Assembly: GCA_019414055.1 (NCBI GenBank)
Contig: DXMV01000014.1
Location: forward strand, 237,304 to 301,303
From: Collinsella sp.
GTDB lineage: Bacteria > Actinomycetota > Coriobacteriia > Coriobacteriales > Coriobacteriaceae
Length of the DNA: 64,000 bases
Direction: 5' to 3'
This document shows positions 31,793 through 39,479 of this stretch, piece after piece (position 1 is the first letter of the stretch; every line of letters begins with the position of its first letter). The notes beneath the pieces were generated by a model. It was not told where the DNA came from. It was given only the letters and a program-made list of their open reading frames with translations, and searched no databases. The position numbers and the translations under genes were made by a program.

Positions 31793-31990
31793 GCCGCTCG
31801 CAATCTTTCAAAAGGTTTTGAACAAATAGTAGCTCACTGCGCAATGTTTCTCATCTTTCGACAAGTTTTCAAAACCTGTTGAAAACTTTGGAAAACGGAC
31901 GAAAAGTTCTCAACATTTCCAACACGACCTGTTGAAAACTCGATGAAATTTCGTGAAAAGTTGCCTGCTGCCTCAAATGCCGATTCTGCT
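31793..31990. other. oriC part 1: cluster of TTTTCAACA-type DnaA boxes
   Basis: The region is dense in variants of GTTTTCAACA: exact on the minus strand at 31877-31886 and 31930-31939; one mismatch at 31815-31824 (GTTTTGAACA), 31865-31874 (GTTTTCAAAA) and 31906-31915 (GTTCTCAACA); TCTTTCGACA at 31854. It lies between the dnaA operon and rpmH, the usual place of oriC, and marks the switch from minus- to plus-strand genes. Confidence 0.85.
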
Positions 31991-32035
31991 TATGGGGGAA
32001 CCGTGTACTCTTTGCAACCTTTTACCTTTGATTTC

Positions 32036-32065
32036 TTGACATTTGAACATTGATTTCCCTACAAT
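32036..32065 (+). promoter_or_regulatory. Promoter of the rpmH-rnpA-yidD-yidC-jag operon
   Basis: A consensus -35 TTGACA and a -10 TACAAT with an 18-bp spacer, about 70 bp upstream of rpmH. Confidence 0.8.
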
Positions 32066-32137
32066 CTTCAAGCTCACGTGTCTATATCTGCGTCCGCGCC
32101 CCCGCGGACACTCGAAATGCAGCAGGAGGAACTTAAG

Positions 32138-32272
32138 ATGAAGCGTACGTATCAGCCTAATAAGCGTAAGCGTGCCAAGACCCATGGCTTCCGTGCCCGT
32201 ATGGCCACTAAGGGTGGTCGTGCCGTGCTCGCCCGTCGTCGCGCCAAGGGCCGCAAGCGTCTCACTGTCTAG
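32138..32272 (+). CDS. rpmH: 50S ribosomal protein L34
   Basis: L34 is a small basic 23S rRNA-binding protein. The 44 residues [32 protein letters not shown] are the classical family sequence. The ATG at 32138 has AGGAGG 8 nt upstream; longer in-frame readings run into the leader. It opens the rightward operon from oriC and is followed by rnpA after 20 nt. Confidence 0.98.
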   Translation: MKRTYQPNKRKRAKTHGFRARMATKGGRAVLARRRAKGRKRLTV

Positions 32273-32292
32273 CAGCGATACACACATCTCGC

Positions 32293-32631
32293 ATGAAGAC
32301 TATTAAGTCTCGGCAAGATTTCGAGCATGTGTTCAGTCAGGGGCGTCGTTTCAATCACCCTCTGATTCGAATGACCATATGTGAATCGGTTGGCGAAGGC
32401 GACTCCGGAAGGGTCGCCTTCGTTGGTGCTAAACGACTCGGTTGTGCTGTGGTGCGCAACCGATCTAAGCGTGTGATGCGCGAGGCCGCCCGCAGCTGTG
32501 GATTTCCCGTTGCGGGTCATGACATCATCTTGTTCGCGACTCCCAAGACGAGGGTTTCCTCGCCGCAGGAGATGGACAAGGCGTTGCGTTCGCTTATGAA
32601 ACGCGCCGGCGTTGCCGGGGAGGAGCGATGA
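32293..32631 (+). CDS. rnpA: Ribonuclease P protein component
   Basis: RnpA assists the RNase P RNA in trimming tRNA 5' ends. The 112 residues contain the RNA-binding helix signature AVVRNRSKRVMREAAR and the N-terminal SRQDFEHVFSQGRRF. No strong ribosome-binding site is seen before the ATG at 32293, so coupling to rpmH is likely. Its stop overlaps the yidD start by 4 nt. Confidence 0.96.
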   Translation: MKTIKSRQDFEHVFSQGRRFNHPLIRMTICESVGEGDSGRVAFVGAKRLGCAVVRNRSKRVMREAARSCGFPVAGHDIILFATPKTRVSSPQEMDKALRSLMKRAGVAGEER

Positions 32632-32852
32632 GCAATCACGTTTTGCGACGTGTTGCCATCGCTCCTATTCGCATATATCAACAGGTTATTTCGCCCTTAT
32701 TGCCTGACGCCTGCATTTATTACCCAACGTGCTCGCAATACGCTATCCAGGCGATTGAGAAGTACGGTGTTTTGAGAGGCTGCTGGCTTGCCGTGAGGCG
32801 CATCGCTCGCTGCAATCCCCTGCACGTCGGCGGTTATGACCCTGTGCCTTAG
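32628..32852 (+). CDS. yidD: Membrane protein insertion efficiency factor YidD
   Basis: A 74-residue protein of the YidD family, which aids YidC/Sec-dependent insertion at the membrane face. The cysteine-containing signature YYPTCSQYAIQAIEKYG and the end RIARCNPLHVGGYDPVP are characteristic. It starts inside rnpA (ATGA overlap), with GGGGAGGAG upstream, and precedes yidC by 29 nt. Confidence 0.96.
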   Translation: MSNHVLRRVAIAPIRIYQQVISPLLPDACIYYPTCSQYAIQAIEKYGVLRGCWLAVRRIARCNPLHVGGYDPVP

Positions 32853-32881
32853 CGGGCACTCGCTATCGGAGGAAAACTTAC

Positions 32882-33652
32882 ATGTGGGATTGGATCGTTA
32901 ACATCCTTTTCGAGCTGCTCAAGCTCATCCAGACCTTTGCGGTCGACTGGGGCCTGTCCATCATCATCCTGGTGGTCATCATCCGTCTGCTGCTGACGCC
33001 GCTCATGCTCAAGTCGACCAAGTCGACGGCTCGCATGCAGGTGCTGCAGCCTAAGATGCTCGAGATCCAGGAGCGCTATGCCGACGATCCCCAGCGTCAG
33101 GCCGAGGAGATGCAGAAGTTCTACAGCGAGAACAAGTTCAACCCCATGGCTGGTTGTCTGCCGCTGTTGATCCAGATGCCTGTCCTGTTCGCCCTGTTTA
33201 CGCTGCTGCGTAACCTGCCGAACTACTTTAGCGACGGCACGTTCTCGTTCTTCAACATCCTGCCTGACCTTACCACCACGCCGAGCGCTTCCTTTGCCGA
33301 TGGCTTTATGGTTGCGCTGCCTGCGCTGGTTTGCCTGATTCTGTTCGCTGTCTTGACCCTGATTCCGCAGCTCTATATGTCGCGCAACCAGACCGGCCAG
33401 CAGGCTCAGAGCATGCGCATGATGGCTGTCGTCATGACCGTCATGATGCTTTGGATGGGCTGGAGCCTGCCCGTCGGCGTTCTGCTGTACTACGATGTGT
33501 CTTCTGCCTGGCAGGTTATCCAGCAGATCTTCGTGACGCAGAAGGTTATCGACAAGGCCAAGGCCGATGAGGAGGAGCGCCTCAAGAACGCTCCGCTGCA
33601 GGTCGAGGTTACCCGTCGCGAGAAGAAGCCGCGTCCGCACAAGAAGAAGTAG
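32882..33652 (+). CDS. yidC: Membrane protein insertase YidC/OxaA
   Basis: YidC inserts and folds inner-membrane proteins. The 256 residues show five transmembrane segments of the YidC core, the conserved hydrophilic-groove arginine region IIILVVIIRLLLTPLML and the coiled cytoplasmic loop PKMLEIQERYADDPQRQAEE. It lacks the large periplasmic domain of Gram-negative YidC and has no clear lipobox. The tail is basic (RREKKPRPHKKK), as in YidC forms that hold ribosomes. GGAGG stands before the ATG. Confidence 0.97.
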   Translation: MWDWIVNILFELLKLIQTFAVDWGLSIIILVVIIRLLLTPLMLKSTKSTARMQVLQPKMLEIQERYADDPQRQAEEMQKFYSENKFNPMAGCLPLLIQMPVLFALFTLLRNLPNYFSDGTFSFFNILPDLTTTPSASFADGFMVALPALVCLILFAVLTLIPQLYMSRNQTGQQAQSMRMMAVVMTVMMLWMGWSLPVGVLLYYDVSSAWQVIQQIFVTQKVIDKAKADEEERLKNAPLQVEVTRREKKPRPHKKK

Positions 33653-33697
33653 TCGGGATATCAATCTTATTTAGGTACCTAACTTTTGGAGTACGTT

Positions 33698-34267
33698 ATG
33701 TCTGAAGAGATCATCGAGGATATGCTTGAGGAGGTTGCCCCGCAGATTGCGGGCGATTATCCCGAGATTGCACAGCGCTACAAGGCCGGTGAAGAGCTGA
33801 CCGACGAGGAGCTCGACACCATTGCCGATGTTGCGATTTCCATTCTGCGTTCCATCCTTTCGCACTTCGATGCCGCCAACTCTCCTATTGATGAGTATGA
33901 GGGCGACGAGGGCGAGCTGATTTTGGATGTTACCGCTCCTGATCTTGCTGTTCTCATTGGCCGTCATGGTCGTACTCTTGATGCTCTTCAGGTCATGTTC
34001 TCTTTGCTGGTGAGCCGCAAGCTTGGCTTTAGGTATCCGGTTGTGGTTGACGTTGAGGGCTACAAGAGCCGTCGTCAGGACAAGGTTGCCTCTATGGCTC
34101 AGTCGGCCGCCGAGCGTGCCATCCGTACCCATAAGAGTGTTTCGCTTCCGCCCATGAATGCCTATGAGCGCCGACTGGTTCATATTGCACTTCGTGGCAA
34201 TGATGCTGTCGATACCCATTCTGAGGGTTCTGATCCTGATCGCCATGTGGTGATTGTTGCTCGATAA
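33698..34267 (+). CDS. jag: RNA-binding protein Jag/KhpB (KH-R3H)
   Basis: A 189-residue RNA-binding protein. The KH domain has the GxxG loop in LIGRHGRTLDALQ, and the R3H domain has SLPPMNAYERRLVHIALRG and TxSEG. In firmicutes KhpB partners KhpA and affects cell elongation and sRNA binding. The N-terminal Jag domain is replaced here by an acidic helical stretch. The ATG at 33698 with GGAG 6 nt upstream is preferred over the upstream TTG at 33686. It is the last gene of the rpmH operon and is followed by a strong terminator. Confidence 0.95.
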   Translation: MSEEIIEDMLEEVAPQIAGDYPEIAQRYKAGEELTDEELDTIADVAISILRSILSHFDAANSPIDEYEGDEGELILDVTAPDLAVLIGRHGRTLDALQVMFSLLVSRKLGFRYPVVVDVEGYKSRRQDKVASMAQSAAERAIRTHKSVSLPPMNAYERRLVHIALRGNDAVDTHSEGSDPDRHVVIVAR

Positions 34268-34285
34268 TCTACTCGAGCCTATGCT

Positions 34286-34317
34286 AAGGGGGCGTGGTTT
34301 CCACGTCCCCTTTTTTT
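34286..34317 (+). terminator. Terminator of the rpmH-jag operon
   Basis: AAGGGGGCGTGG-TTT-CCACGTCCCCTT followed by TTTTT. rsmG begins only about 45 nt downstream, so it depends on read-through or a promoter overlapping this hairpin. Confidence 0.9.
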
Positions 34318-34363
34318 GTCAAAAGTTCTCGATACACTGGTTTTTGTCAGAAAGGAGCTTCTG

Positions 34364-35101
34364 TTGTTTGTACTTACTGATCAGCAGGCTGCCGAGATGC
34401 TCAGCCGTCTAACTTCCTATTGCAAAGAGTATTCCTTGAGCGTAACTGATGCTGAGCTGAGGAAATGTATCCAGCATTTGGATTTGGTTCTGGAAACAAA
34501 TAAGACAACCAATCTCACTCGTATTCTTAACGTTGAAGATGCTGCGGTACTTCATATCCTCGACTCACTTGTTTTGCTTCCTTATGTCAATAAGGCTCCT
34601 GATGGAGCTTTACTCGATATGGGAACAGGCGCAGGCTTCCCTGGTATTCCATTAACGATAACCACGCATCGTAAAGCTACTTATATTGACTCTGTTGGCA
34701 AAAAGATTGATGCTGTCAATTCTTTTGCTCATGCTCTTGGACTGAAATGTGGTCATGCAGTCCATGATCGCCTTGAAGAATATGCTCGAAGCCATAAGAA
34801 GCAGTTCTCTGTCGTAACCGCCCGCGCACTGGCCCCTCTACCGATTCTTGTTGAGTATGCAGCTCCGTACCTCAAGGACGGAGGGCTATTTGTTATTACG
34901 AAGGGCAATCCATCGGATGAGGAGTTTACTTCTGGCATGTCAGCAGCTAAGATCTGTGGTTTCACTTTGCTTTTGAATGATGCAATTGATTTGCCTGAGG
35001 GCTTGGGCCACAGGGAGTTTATTGTTCTTAAGAAGAGTCATCCAGCATCCGTCTCATTGCCTCGTGCAAATGGCATGGCAAAGAAGAATCCGCTTGCCTA
35101 G
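34364..35101 (+). CDS. rsmG: 16S rRNA (guanine527-N7)-methyltransferase
   Basis: RsmG methylates G527 of 16S rRNA using SAM. The SAM-binding motif is LLDMGTGAGFPGIPL, followed by SVGKKIDAVNSFAHALGL and RALAPLPILVEYAAPYLKDGG. The start is taken as the TTG at 34364 with AAAGGAG 6 nt upstream, giving 245 residues; an earlier in-frame TTG at 34316 lies inside the terminator's U-tract. GC content is visibly lower than in the genes before jag, a trend that lasts through parB. Confidence 0.95.
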   Translation: MFVLTDQQAAEMLSRLTSYCKEYSLSVTDAELRKCIQHLDLVLETNKTTNLTRILNVEDAAVLHILDSLVLLPYVNKAPDGALLDMGTGAGFPGIPLTITTHRKATYIDSVGKKIDAVNSFAHALGLKCGHAVHDRLEEYARSHKKQFSVVTARALAPLPILVEYAAPYLKDGGLFVITKGNPSDEEFTSGMSAAKICGFTLLLNDAIDLPEGLGHREFIVLKKSHPASVSLPRANGMAKKNPLA

Positions 35102-35102
35102 A

Positions 35103-35118
35103 TGTTTCACGTGAAACA
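35103..35118. promoter_or_regulatory. parS site 1
   Basis: An exact 16-bp palindrome TGTTTCACGTGAAACA, the ParB nucleation site, 1 nt after the rsmG stop. Confidence 0.97.
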
Positions 35119-35141
35119 TAATGGATACTAACAACTTGCGG

Positions 35142-35157
35142 TGTTTCACGTGAAACA
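35142..35157. promoter_or_regulatory. parS site 2
   Basis: An exact TGTTTCACGTGAAACA, 39 bp from site 1 (start to start). Confidence 0.97.
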
Positions 35158-35180
35158 TGGCGGTTGATATCGAATCGGAA

Positions 35181-35196
35181 TGTTTCACGTGAAACA
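35181..35196. promoter_or_regulatory. parS site 3
   Basis: An exact TGTTTCACGTGAAACA, again 39 bp from the previous site, 40 bp upstream of parA. ParB bound here would also cover the parA promoter. Confidence 0.97.
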
Positions 35197-35235
35197 TCCT
35201 CCGTTTGACAGCTTTAATACACACCAGGAGGGACC

Positions 35236-36036
35236 GTGGGATTTCGCGACGTTAAGCGTTCGAAGAGTGCAAAAGACACGCGTATTATTGCAATCATCAA
35301 TCAAAAAGGTGGCGTCGGTAAGTCAACGACGGCTGTAAACCTTGCAGCAGCACTGGGTGAGCAGGGTCGCAAGACACTGATTGTCGATTTTGATCCGCAG
35401 GGAAACAGCACCAGTGGATTCGGAATTGAAAAAGAAGACCTTGATCAGTGCATCTATGATGCATTGCTGAATGACGTGCCGGCAGAATCGCTTGTTCTTG
35501 ATACAAATTGCAAAAAGGTATTCGTCATTCCGGCGACAATTCAGCTTGCAGGTGCCGAAATTGAGCTCGTAAGCGCAATTGCTCGTGAAACTCGCCTTAA
35601 AGATTTGCTTGAACCGATTCAGGACGAGTTCGATTTTATTTTCATTGACTGCCCTCCTTCGCTCGGCCTGCTTACAATCAACGCTTTGACCGCAGCAGAC
35701 AGCGTTTTGATTCCGATCCAGTGTGAGTATTACGCACTCGAAGGAGTTACGAAGCTGCTTGAGTCAATGAAGATGGTCAAATCACGTCTGAACAAGGGCT
35801 TAGACACCTATGGCGTGCTTATGACCATGTTTGACTCGCGTACTTCTCTGTCGAATCAGGTTGTTGAGGAGGTTCAATCGTACTTTGGTGATAAGGCGTT
35901 TAAGACTCTGATCCCTCGTACGGTCAAAATTTCCGAAGCTCCGTCTTTTGGAGAACCGGTAATTACCTATGCGCCTCAAAATAAGGGTGCAAAAGCGTAT
36001 ATGAACCTTGCAAAAGAGGTGATCAAGCGTGCCTAG
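35236..36036 (+). CDS. parA: Chromosome-partitioning ATPase ParA (Soj)
   Basis: ParA is a Walker-type ATPase whose DNA-bound gradient moves ParB-parS complexes. It has the deviant Walker A KGGVGKSTT, the motif LIVDFDPQGNST and FIFIDCPPSLGLLT. The GTG at 35236 has AGGAGGG 5 nt upstream; product 266 residues, the chromosomal (short) type without an N-terminal DNA-binding domain. It overlaps parB by 8 bp and is preceded by three parS sites. Confidence 0.98.
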   Translation: MGFRDVKRSKSAKDTRIIAIINQKGGVGKSTTAVNLAAALGEQGRKTLIVDFDPQGNSTSGFGIEKEDLDQCIYDALLNDVPAESLVLDTNCKKVFVIPATIQLAGAEIELVSAIARETRLKDLLEPIQDEFDFIFIDCPPSLGLLTINALTAADSVLIPIQCEYYALEGVTKLLESMKMVKSRLNKGLDTYGVLMTMFDSRTSLSNQVVEEVQSYFGDKAFKTLIPRTVKISEAPSFGEPVITYAPQNKGAKAYMNLAKEVIKRA

Positions 36037-36934
36037 TGCAAAGAAACGTGGCGGATTGGGACGTGGACTCAATGCTTTGGTCTCAGAGGCCGAGTATGAG
36101 ACTGGTGGTTCGGCTGCATCGGCTTCAAATGCCGCTTCTGAAACAAAACTGCCCATTGAGGATATCGTTCCCAACCCTAATCAGCCGCGAATTCACTTTA
36201 ACGAAACTGAACTTCGCGAGTTGAGCGAGTCAATCCAAGAACATGGCGTTTTGCAGCCGCTTTTGGTTCGCAAACATGGAAACGGCTATGAGATTATCGC
36301 GGGTGAGCGTCGTTACCAGGCGTCAAAGCTTGCTGGTCTTGAAGAACTGCCTGTCATCATTAAGGAAGTTAATGATGAGGAAATGCTTGCTCTTGCTCTT
36401 ATCGAAAACCTTCAGCGTTCTGACTTGAATCCAGTCGAAGAGGCGAAGGGTTATCGTCAACTCATTGATGCCAGCGGCATGACGCAGGAGGCGTTATCAA
36501 AGGCTGTCAGTAAGTCTCGTTCTGCAATTACAAATTCACTTCGTTTGTTAGATCTTCCCGAAGTCGTTCAGCAGATGATTTTCGAGGGCAAACTTACTGC
36601 GGGCCATGCAAGAGCAATTCTCGCGGTTCCATATGAAGATGCCAGGATTCGACTTGCTGAGAAAGTTGTAGCGGAAGGTCTTTCCGTTAGAGCGACAGAA
36701 AATCTTGCTCCGTTGTTTTCTGCCGGAGAGACGCCAAGGACTCCGAGGCCAGCAACACCTCAGTCATTCAAAAAAGCTGCTCGGGTACTTCGTCAAGTAT
36801 TTAACACGAATGTACGTGTGAAGAGCTCGCGTGGCAAGAACAAAATTGAAATCGAGTTCAAGGACGAAGAGGAACTCTCCCGTATCCTTGGCGAAATGGT
36901 TCAATTTGGGCAGGAGGATCAGGATGAAGAATAA
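36029..36934 (+). CDS. parB: Chromosome-partitioning protein ParB (Spo0J)
   Basis: ParB binds parS and spreads as a CTP-dependent clamp. The N-terminal peptide KKRGGLGRGLNAL contacts ParA; the CTP-binding motif is GERRYQA; box IPNPNQPR-type VPNPNQPRIHF and the helix-turn-helix SGMTQEALSKAVSKSRSAITN follow. A dimerisation domain ends the 301 residues. The GTG at 36029 lies within the end of parA. It overlaps the start of a small membrane protein gene by 11 bp. Confidence 0.98.
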   Translation: MPSAKKRGGLGRGLNALVSEAEYETGGSAASASNAASETKLPIEDIVPNPNQPRIHFNETELRELSESIQEHGVLQPLLVRKHGNGYEIIAGERRYQASKLAGLEELPVIIKEVNDEEMLALALIENLQRSDLNPVEEAKGYRQLIDASGMTQEALSKAVSKSRSAITNSLRLLDLPEVVQQMIFEGKLTAGHARAILAVPYEDARIRLAEKVVAEGLSVRATENLAPLFSAGETPRTPRPATPQSFKKAARVLRQVFNTNVRVKSSRGKNKIEIEFKDEEELSRILGEMVQFGQEDQDEE

Positions 36935-37178
36935 GATTCTCGCGGCCATTGCGTTGGCAACCACCGTCGCGGCTGGTGCTTTTGCGGGGTATAAGCTTGC
37001 GACAGATGATGAACTCCGCGGTCGACTGCTCCGCGGAGCTCAGGATATCGTCGATACATCTAAAAAGAAAATGGATGTGATGACCGAAGATGTCGCTATG
37101 CGCACTGCTCAGGTGACTAAGAATCCCAAGATTAACCAAGACTGGGTTAAACACCAGTGGGAAAATATTGGTTATTAG
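36924..37178 (+). CDS. Small YtxH-like membrane protein after parB
   Basis: 84 residues from the ATG at 36924, with AGGAGG 7 nt upstream, inside the parB end. A single N-terminal transmembrane helix (ILAAIALATTVAAGAFAGYKLA) is followed by a charged amphipathic region (DDELRGRLLRGAQDIVDTSKKKMD), as in the YtxH/general stress small-protein group. The tight overlap with parB suggests joint translation; a role in segregation is not shown by the sequence. Confidence 0.8.
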   Translation: MKNKILAAIALATTVAAGAFAGYKLATDDELRGRLLRGAQDIVDTSKKKMDVMTEDVAMRTAQVTKNPKINQDWVKHQWENIGY

Positions 37179-37205
37179 GTACCTAACAATTACTTGCCTG
37201 TTTTA

Positions 37206-37247
37206 AAGGGGTCCTTGTCTGATACATGAGACAAGGACCCCTTATTT
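37206..37247 (+). terminator. Terminator of the parAB operon
   Basis: AAGGGGTCCTTGTCT and AGACAAGGACCCCTT are perfect 15-bp arms around an 8-nt loop, followed by ATTTT. Confidence 0.9.
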
Positions 37248-37301
37248 TGGCTAAAAACTAAGCTTACGTAAATCAAATCCATTAGTATAAAAACAAATGA
37301 A

Positions 37302-37336
37302 ACAACCCCGGTTGCATTATCTGCAACCGGGGTTGT
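37302..37336 (-). terminator. Terminator of rlmN
   Basis: ACAACCCCGGTTGCA and TGCAACCGGGGTTGT are perfect 15-bp arms with a 5-nt loop; on the minus strand a T-rich run follows (TTCATTTGTTTTT). Confidence 0.85.
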
Positions 37337-37340
37337 CGGA

Positions 37341-37356
37341 TGTTTCACATGAAACG
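37341..37356. promoter_or_regulatory. Degenerate parS site
   Basis: TGTTTCACATGAAACG matches parS at 14 of 16 positions, about 2.1 kb from the three exact sites. It may be a weak ParB site. Confidence 0.45.
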
Positions 37357-37375
37357 TTATGGGGCACAGACTCCC

Positions 37376-38428
37376 CTATGCGTTCTTCTGTACCTTGAAG
37401 CGTTGCTTCAGCTGACCGCAGGCGGCATCAATATCATTGCCGCGAGAATTACGGATCGTGGTCTCGATGCCACGAGACTCAAGGCGGCGCTGAAGATCCT
37501 CAACCTTATGAATCGGAGACGGCTTGAGTGGGCTGCCCTCGATGTCGTTAAGCTGAATCAGGTTAACGTGACACAGCGTTCCCTCGCAGAAGTCGCAGAG
37601 TGCCTGCATCTCAGGATTCGTATCGTTGACGCCTTCGATCATGGCATACTCATAGGTCGGGCGGCGGCCAGTCTTCTCGGTGTAGAGCTGAAGCGCCTCG
37701 TGAAGGCGGAGCAGCGTGTACTTCTTAACGCCGGGCATAAGCTTATTGCGCGTCGACTGGATGGCGGAATGCAGGGAAACGGCAAGTGTGAACTGCTCGG
37801 GGATGTCGGCAAATTTGCGAATACCGGGAATAACGCCGCTGGTAGAGACGGTGAGGTGACGGGCGCCGATACCGATGCCATCGGGGTCGTTGAGGATGCG
37901 CAGCGCCTTGAGAACCTCGTCGTAGTTGGCAAACGGCTCGCCCTGGCCCATGAAGACAACGCTCGTGGCACGCTCGCCAAAGTCGTTGGATACATGAAGC
38001 ACCTGGTCGACGATCTCTTGAGCGGTCAGCGAGCGCTTGAGGCCGTTAAGGCCGGTGGCGCAAAAGGCGCAGCCCATGCCACAGCCTGCCTGGGTGGAAA
38101 CGCAGACGGAAAGCTTGTTACGACGGGGCATGCCGACAGTCTCGACGGAAATGCCGTCGTGATACTCGAGCAGATACTTGCGAGAGCCATCTTTGGAAAC
38201 CTGCTTGGTGAGCTCGGTCGGCGTATCAAAGGCAAAAGCCTCTTTAAGCTGCTCGCGGAAAGCCTTGGGAAGGTTAGTCATATCATCAAACGAACAAACG
38301 TTCTTCTCAAAGACCCATTCGATGAGCTGCTTCGCGCGGAAAGCGGGCTGGCCGAGTTCTGCCACGAGCTCGCGAATATCGTTTTGGCTCAAGTCGCGAA
38401 TGTCCTGAGATTTAGTCCTGGGATTCAT
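37376..38428 (-). CDS. rlmN: Dual-specificity 23S rRNA/tRNA adenine-C2 methyltransferase
   Basis: RlmN is a radical-SAM enzyme that methylates C2 of A2503 in 23S rRNA and A37 of some tRNAs. The iron-sulfur motif CxxxCxxC is in GCGMGCAFCATG; GQGEPFANYDEVLKAL and the C-terminal cysteine region GxDIDAACGQL (catalytic cysteine) are present. It is 350 residues, the usual size, with AAAGG before the ATG at 38428. It stands alone on the minus strand between parAB and ddl. Confidence 0.97.
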   Translation of the reverse strand: MNPRTKSQDIRDLSQNDIRELVAELGQPAFRAKQLIEWVFEKNVCSFDDMTNLPKAFREQLKEAFAFDTPTELTKQVSKDGSRKYLLEYHDGISVETVGMPRRNKLSVCVSTQAGCGMGCAFCATGLNGLKRSLTAQEIVDQVLHVSNDFGERATSVVFMGQGEPFANYDEVLKALRILNDPDGIGIGARHLTVSTSGVIPGIRKFADIPEQFTLAVSLHSAIQSTRNKLMPGVKKYTLLRLHEALQLYTEKTGRRPTYEYAMIEGVNDTNPEMQALCDFCEGTLCHVNLIQLNDIEGSPLKPSPIHKVEDLQRRLESRGIETTIRNSRGNDIDAACGQLKQRFKVQKNA

Positions 38429-38513
38429 GGAAGCCTTTCGATTTTGGGGAAACGTAGAGGGTATCGCTACAATATGGTATCAGCTGCAGAAATTATAGAG
38501 GAGGAGTCTGCCC

Positions 38514-39479
38514 ATGCCGGGTAAAAGCCTAGAGAACATGCACGTAGCGGTCTTGGCGGGCGGTCATTCCGCTGAGCGCGAGATCTCGCTCAATTCGGGA
38601 AAGAACGTCGTGGCGGCCCTGAAGGAGGCCGGCTACACTTCGGTGAAGCTGCTCGACACGGCTGCCGATGATTTTATGGTAATCATGGCGACCGGCGGCT
38701 TTGACGTGGCGTTTATCGCCATGCACGGCGCCGGCGGTGAGGATGGTGCCATGCAGGGTGCCATGGAGACCCTGGGTATCCCCTACACGGCCTCGGGCGT
38801 GCTCGCGAGCGCCTGCGGAGCCGACAAGGAGGTCTCGAAGCTCCTGTACGCCAAGGCGGGCATTCCCGTTGCCCCCGGCCTTGCGCTCGAAGTGGGCGAT
38901 GAAGTCGATATCGATCATATCGTCGAGGTCTGTGGCGAGCGCTGCTTTGTGAAGCCGGCCGTTAACGGCTCCAGCTATGGCATCTCCCTGGTCCACGAGC
39001 CCTCCGAGCTGCCCGCGGCCATCGCCAAGGCGTTTGAGTTTGGCGACAAAGTACTGGTCGAGAAGTGCATCGAGGGTACCGAGATCACCGTCGGCGTATA
39101 CGGCGAGGATGACGTGCGCGCTCTGCCGATTGTCGAGATCCGTAAGCCCGAGGACTGCGAGTTCTACGATCTGGACGTGAAGTATGTCGACCCTACGGAC
39201 ATCCATCGCATTCCGGCGCAGATTTCGCCCGAGAACTACGCTCGTGCCCAGGAGCTTGCCTGTGCTGCCCATAAGGCACTCGGCTGCCTGGGTATCTCGC
39301 GCAGTGACTTTATCGTGAGCGAGGACGGCCCCGTTATCCTCGAGACCAACACGATTCCCGGCATGACTGATACGTCGCTGTATCCGGATGAGATTCGCCA
39401 CACCGATGACATGACGTTCCCGCAGGTCTGTGACAGCCTGATTCGCATGGGGCTTCGTCGAGCGGGCGTTGCATGCTAA
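38514..39479 (+). CDS. ddl: D-alanine-D-alanine ligase
   Basis: Ddl joins two D-alanines for the peptidoglycan stem. It has VAVLAGGHSAEREISLNSG, the ATP-grasp parts CFVKPAVNGSSYGIS and VEKCIEGTEITVGVYG, and the C-terminal LETNTIPGMTDTSLYP. It is 321 residues long. GAGGAGG lies upstream of the ATG at 38514. Its stop overlaps the start of the exonuclease-helicase gene by 7 bp. Confidence 0.97.
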   Translation: MPGKSLENMHVAVLAGGHSAEREISLNSGKNVVAALKEAGYTSVKLLDTAADDFMVIMATGGFDVAFIAMHGAGGEDGAMQGAMETLGIPYTASGVLASACGADKEVSKLLYAKAGIPVAPGLALEVGDEVDIDHIVEVCGERCFVKPAVNGSSYGISLVHEPSELPAAIAKAFEFGDKVLVEKCIEGTEITVGVYGEDDVRALPIVEIRKPEDCEFYDLDVKYVDPTDIHRIPAQISPENYARAQELACAAHKALGCLGISRSDFIVSEDGPVILETNTIPGMTDTSLYPDEIRHTDDMTFPQVCDSLIRMGLRRAGVAC

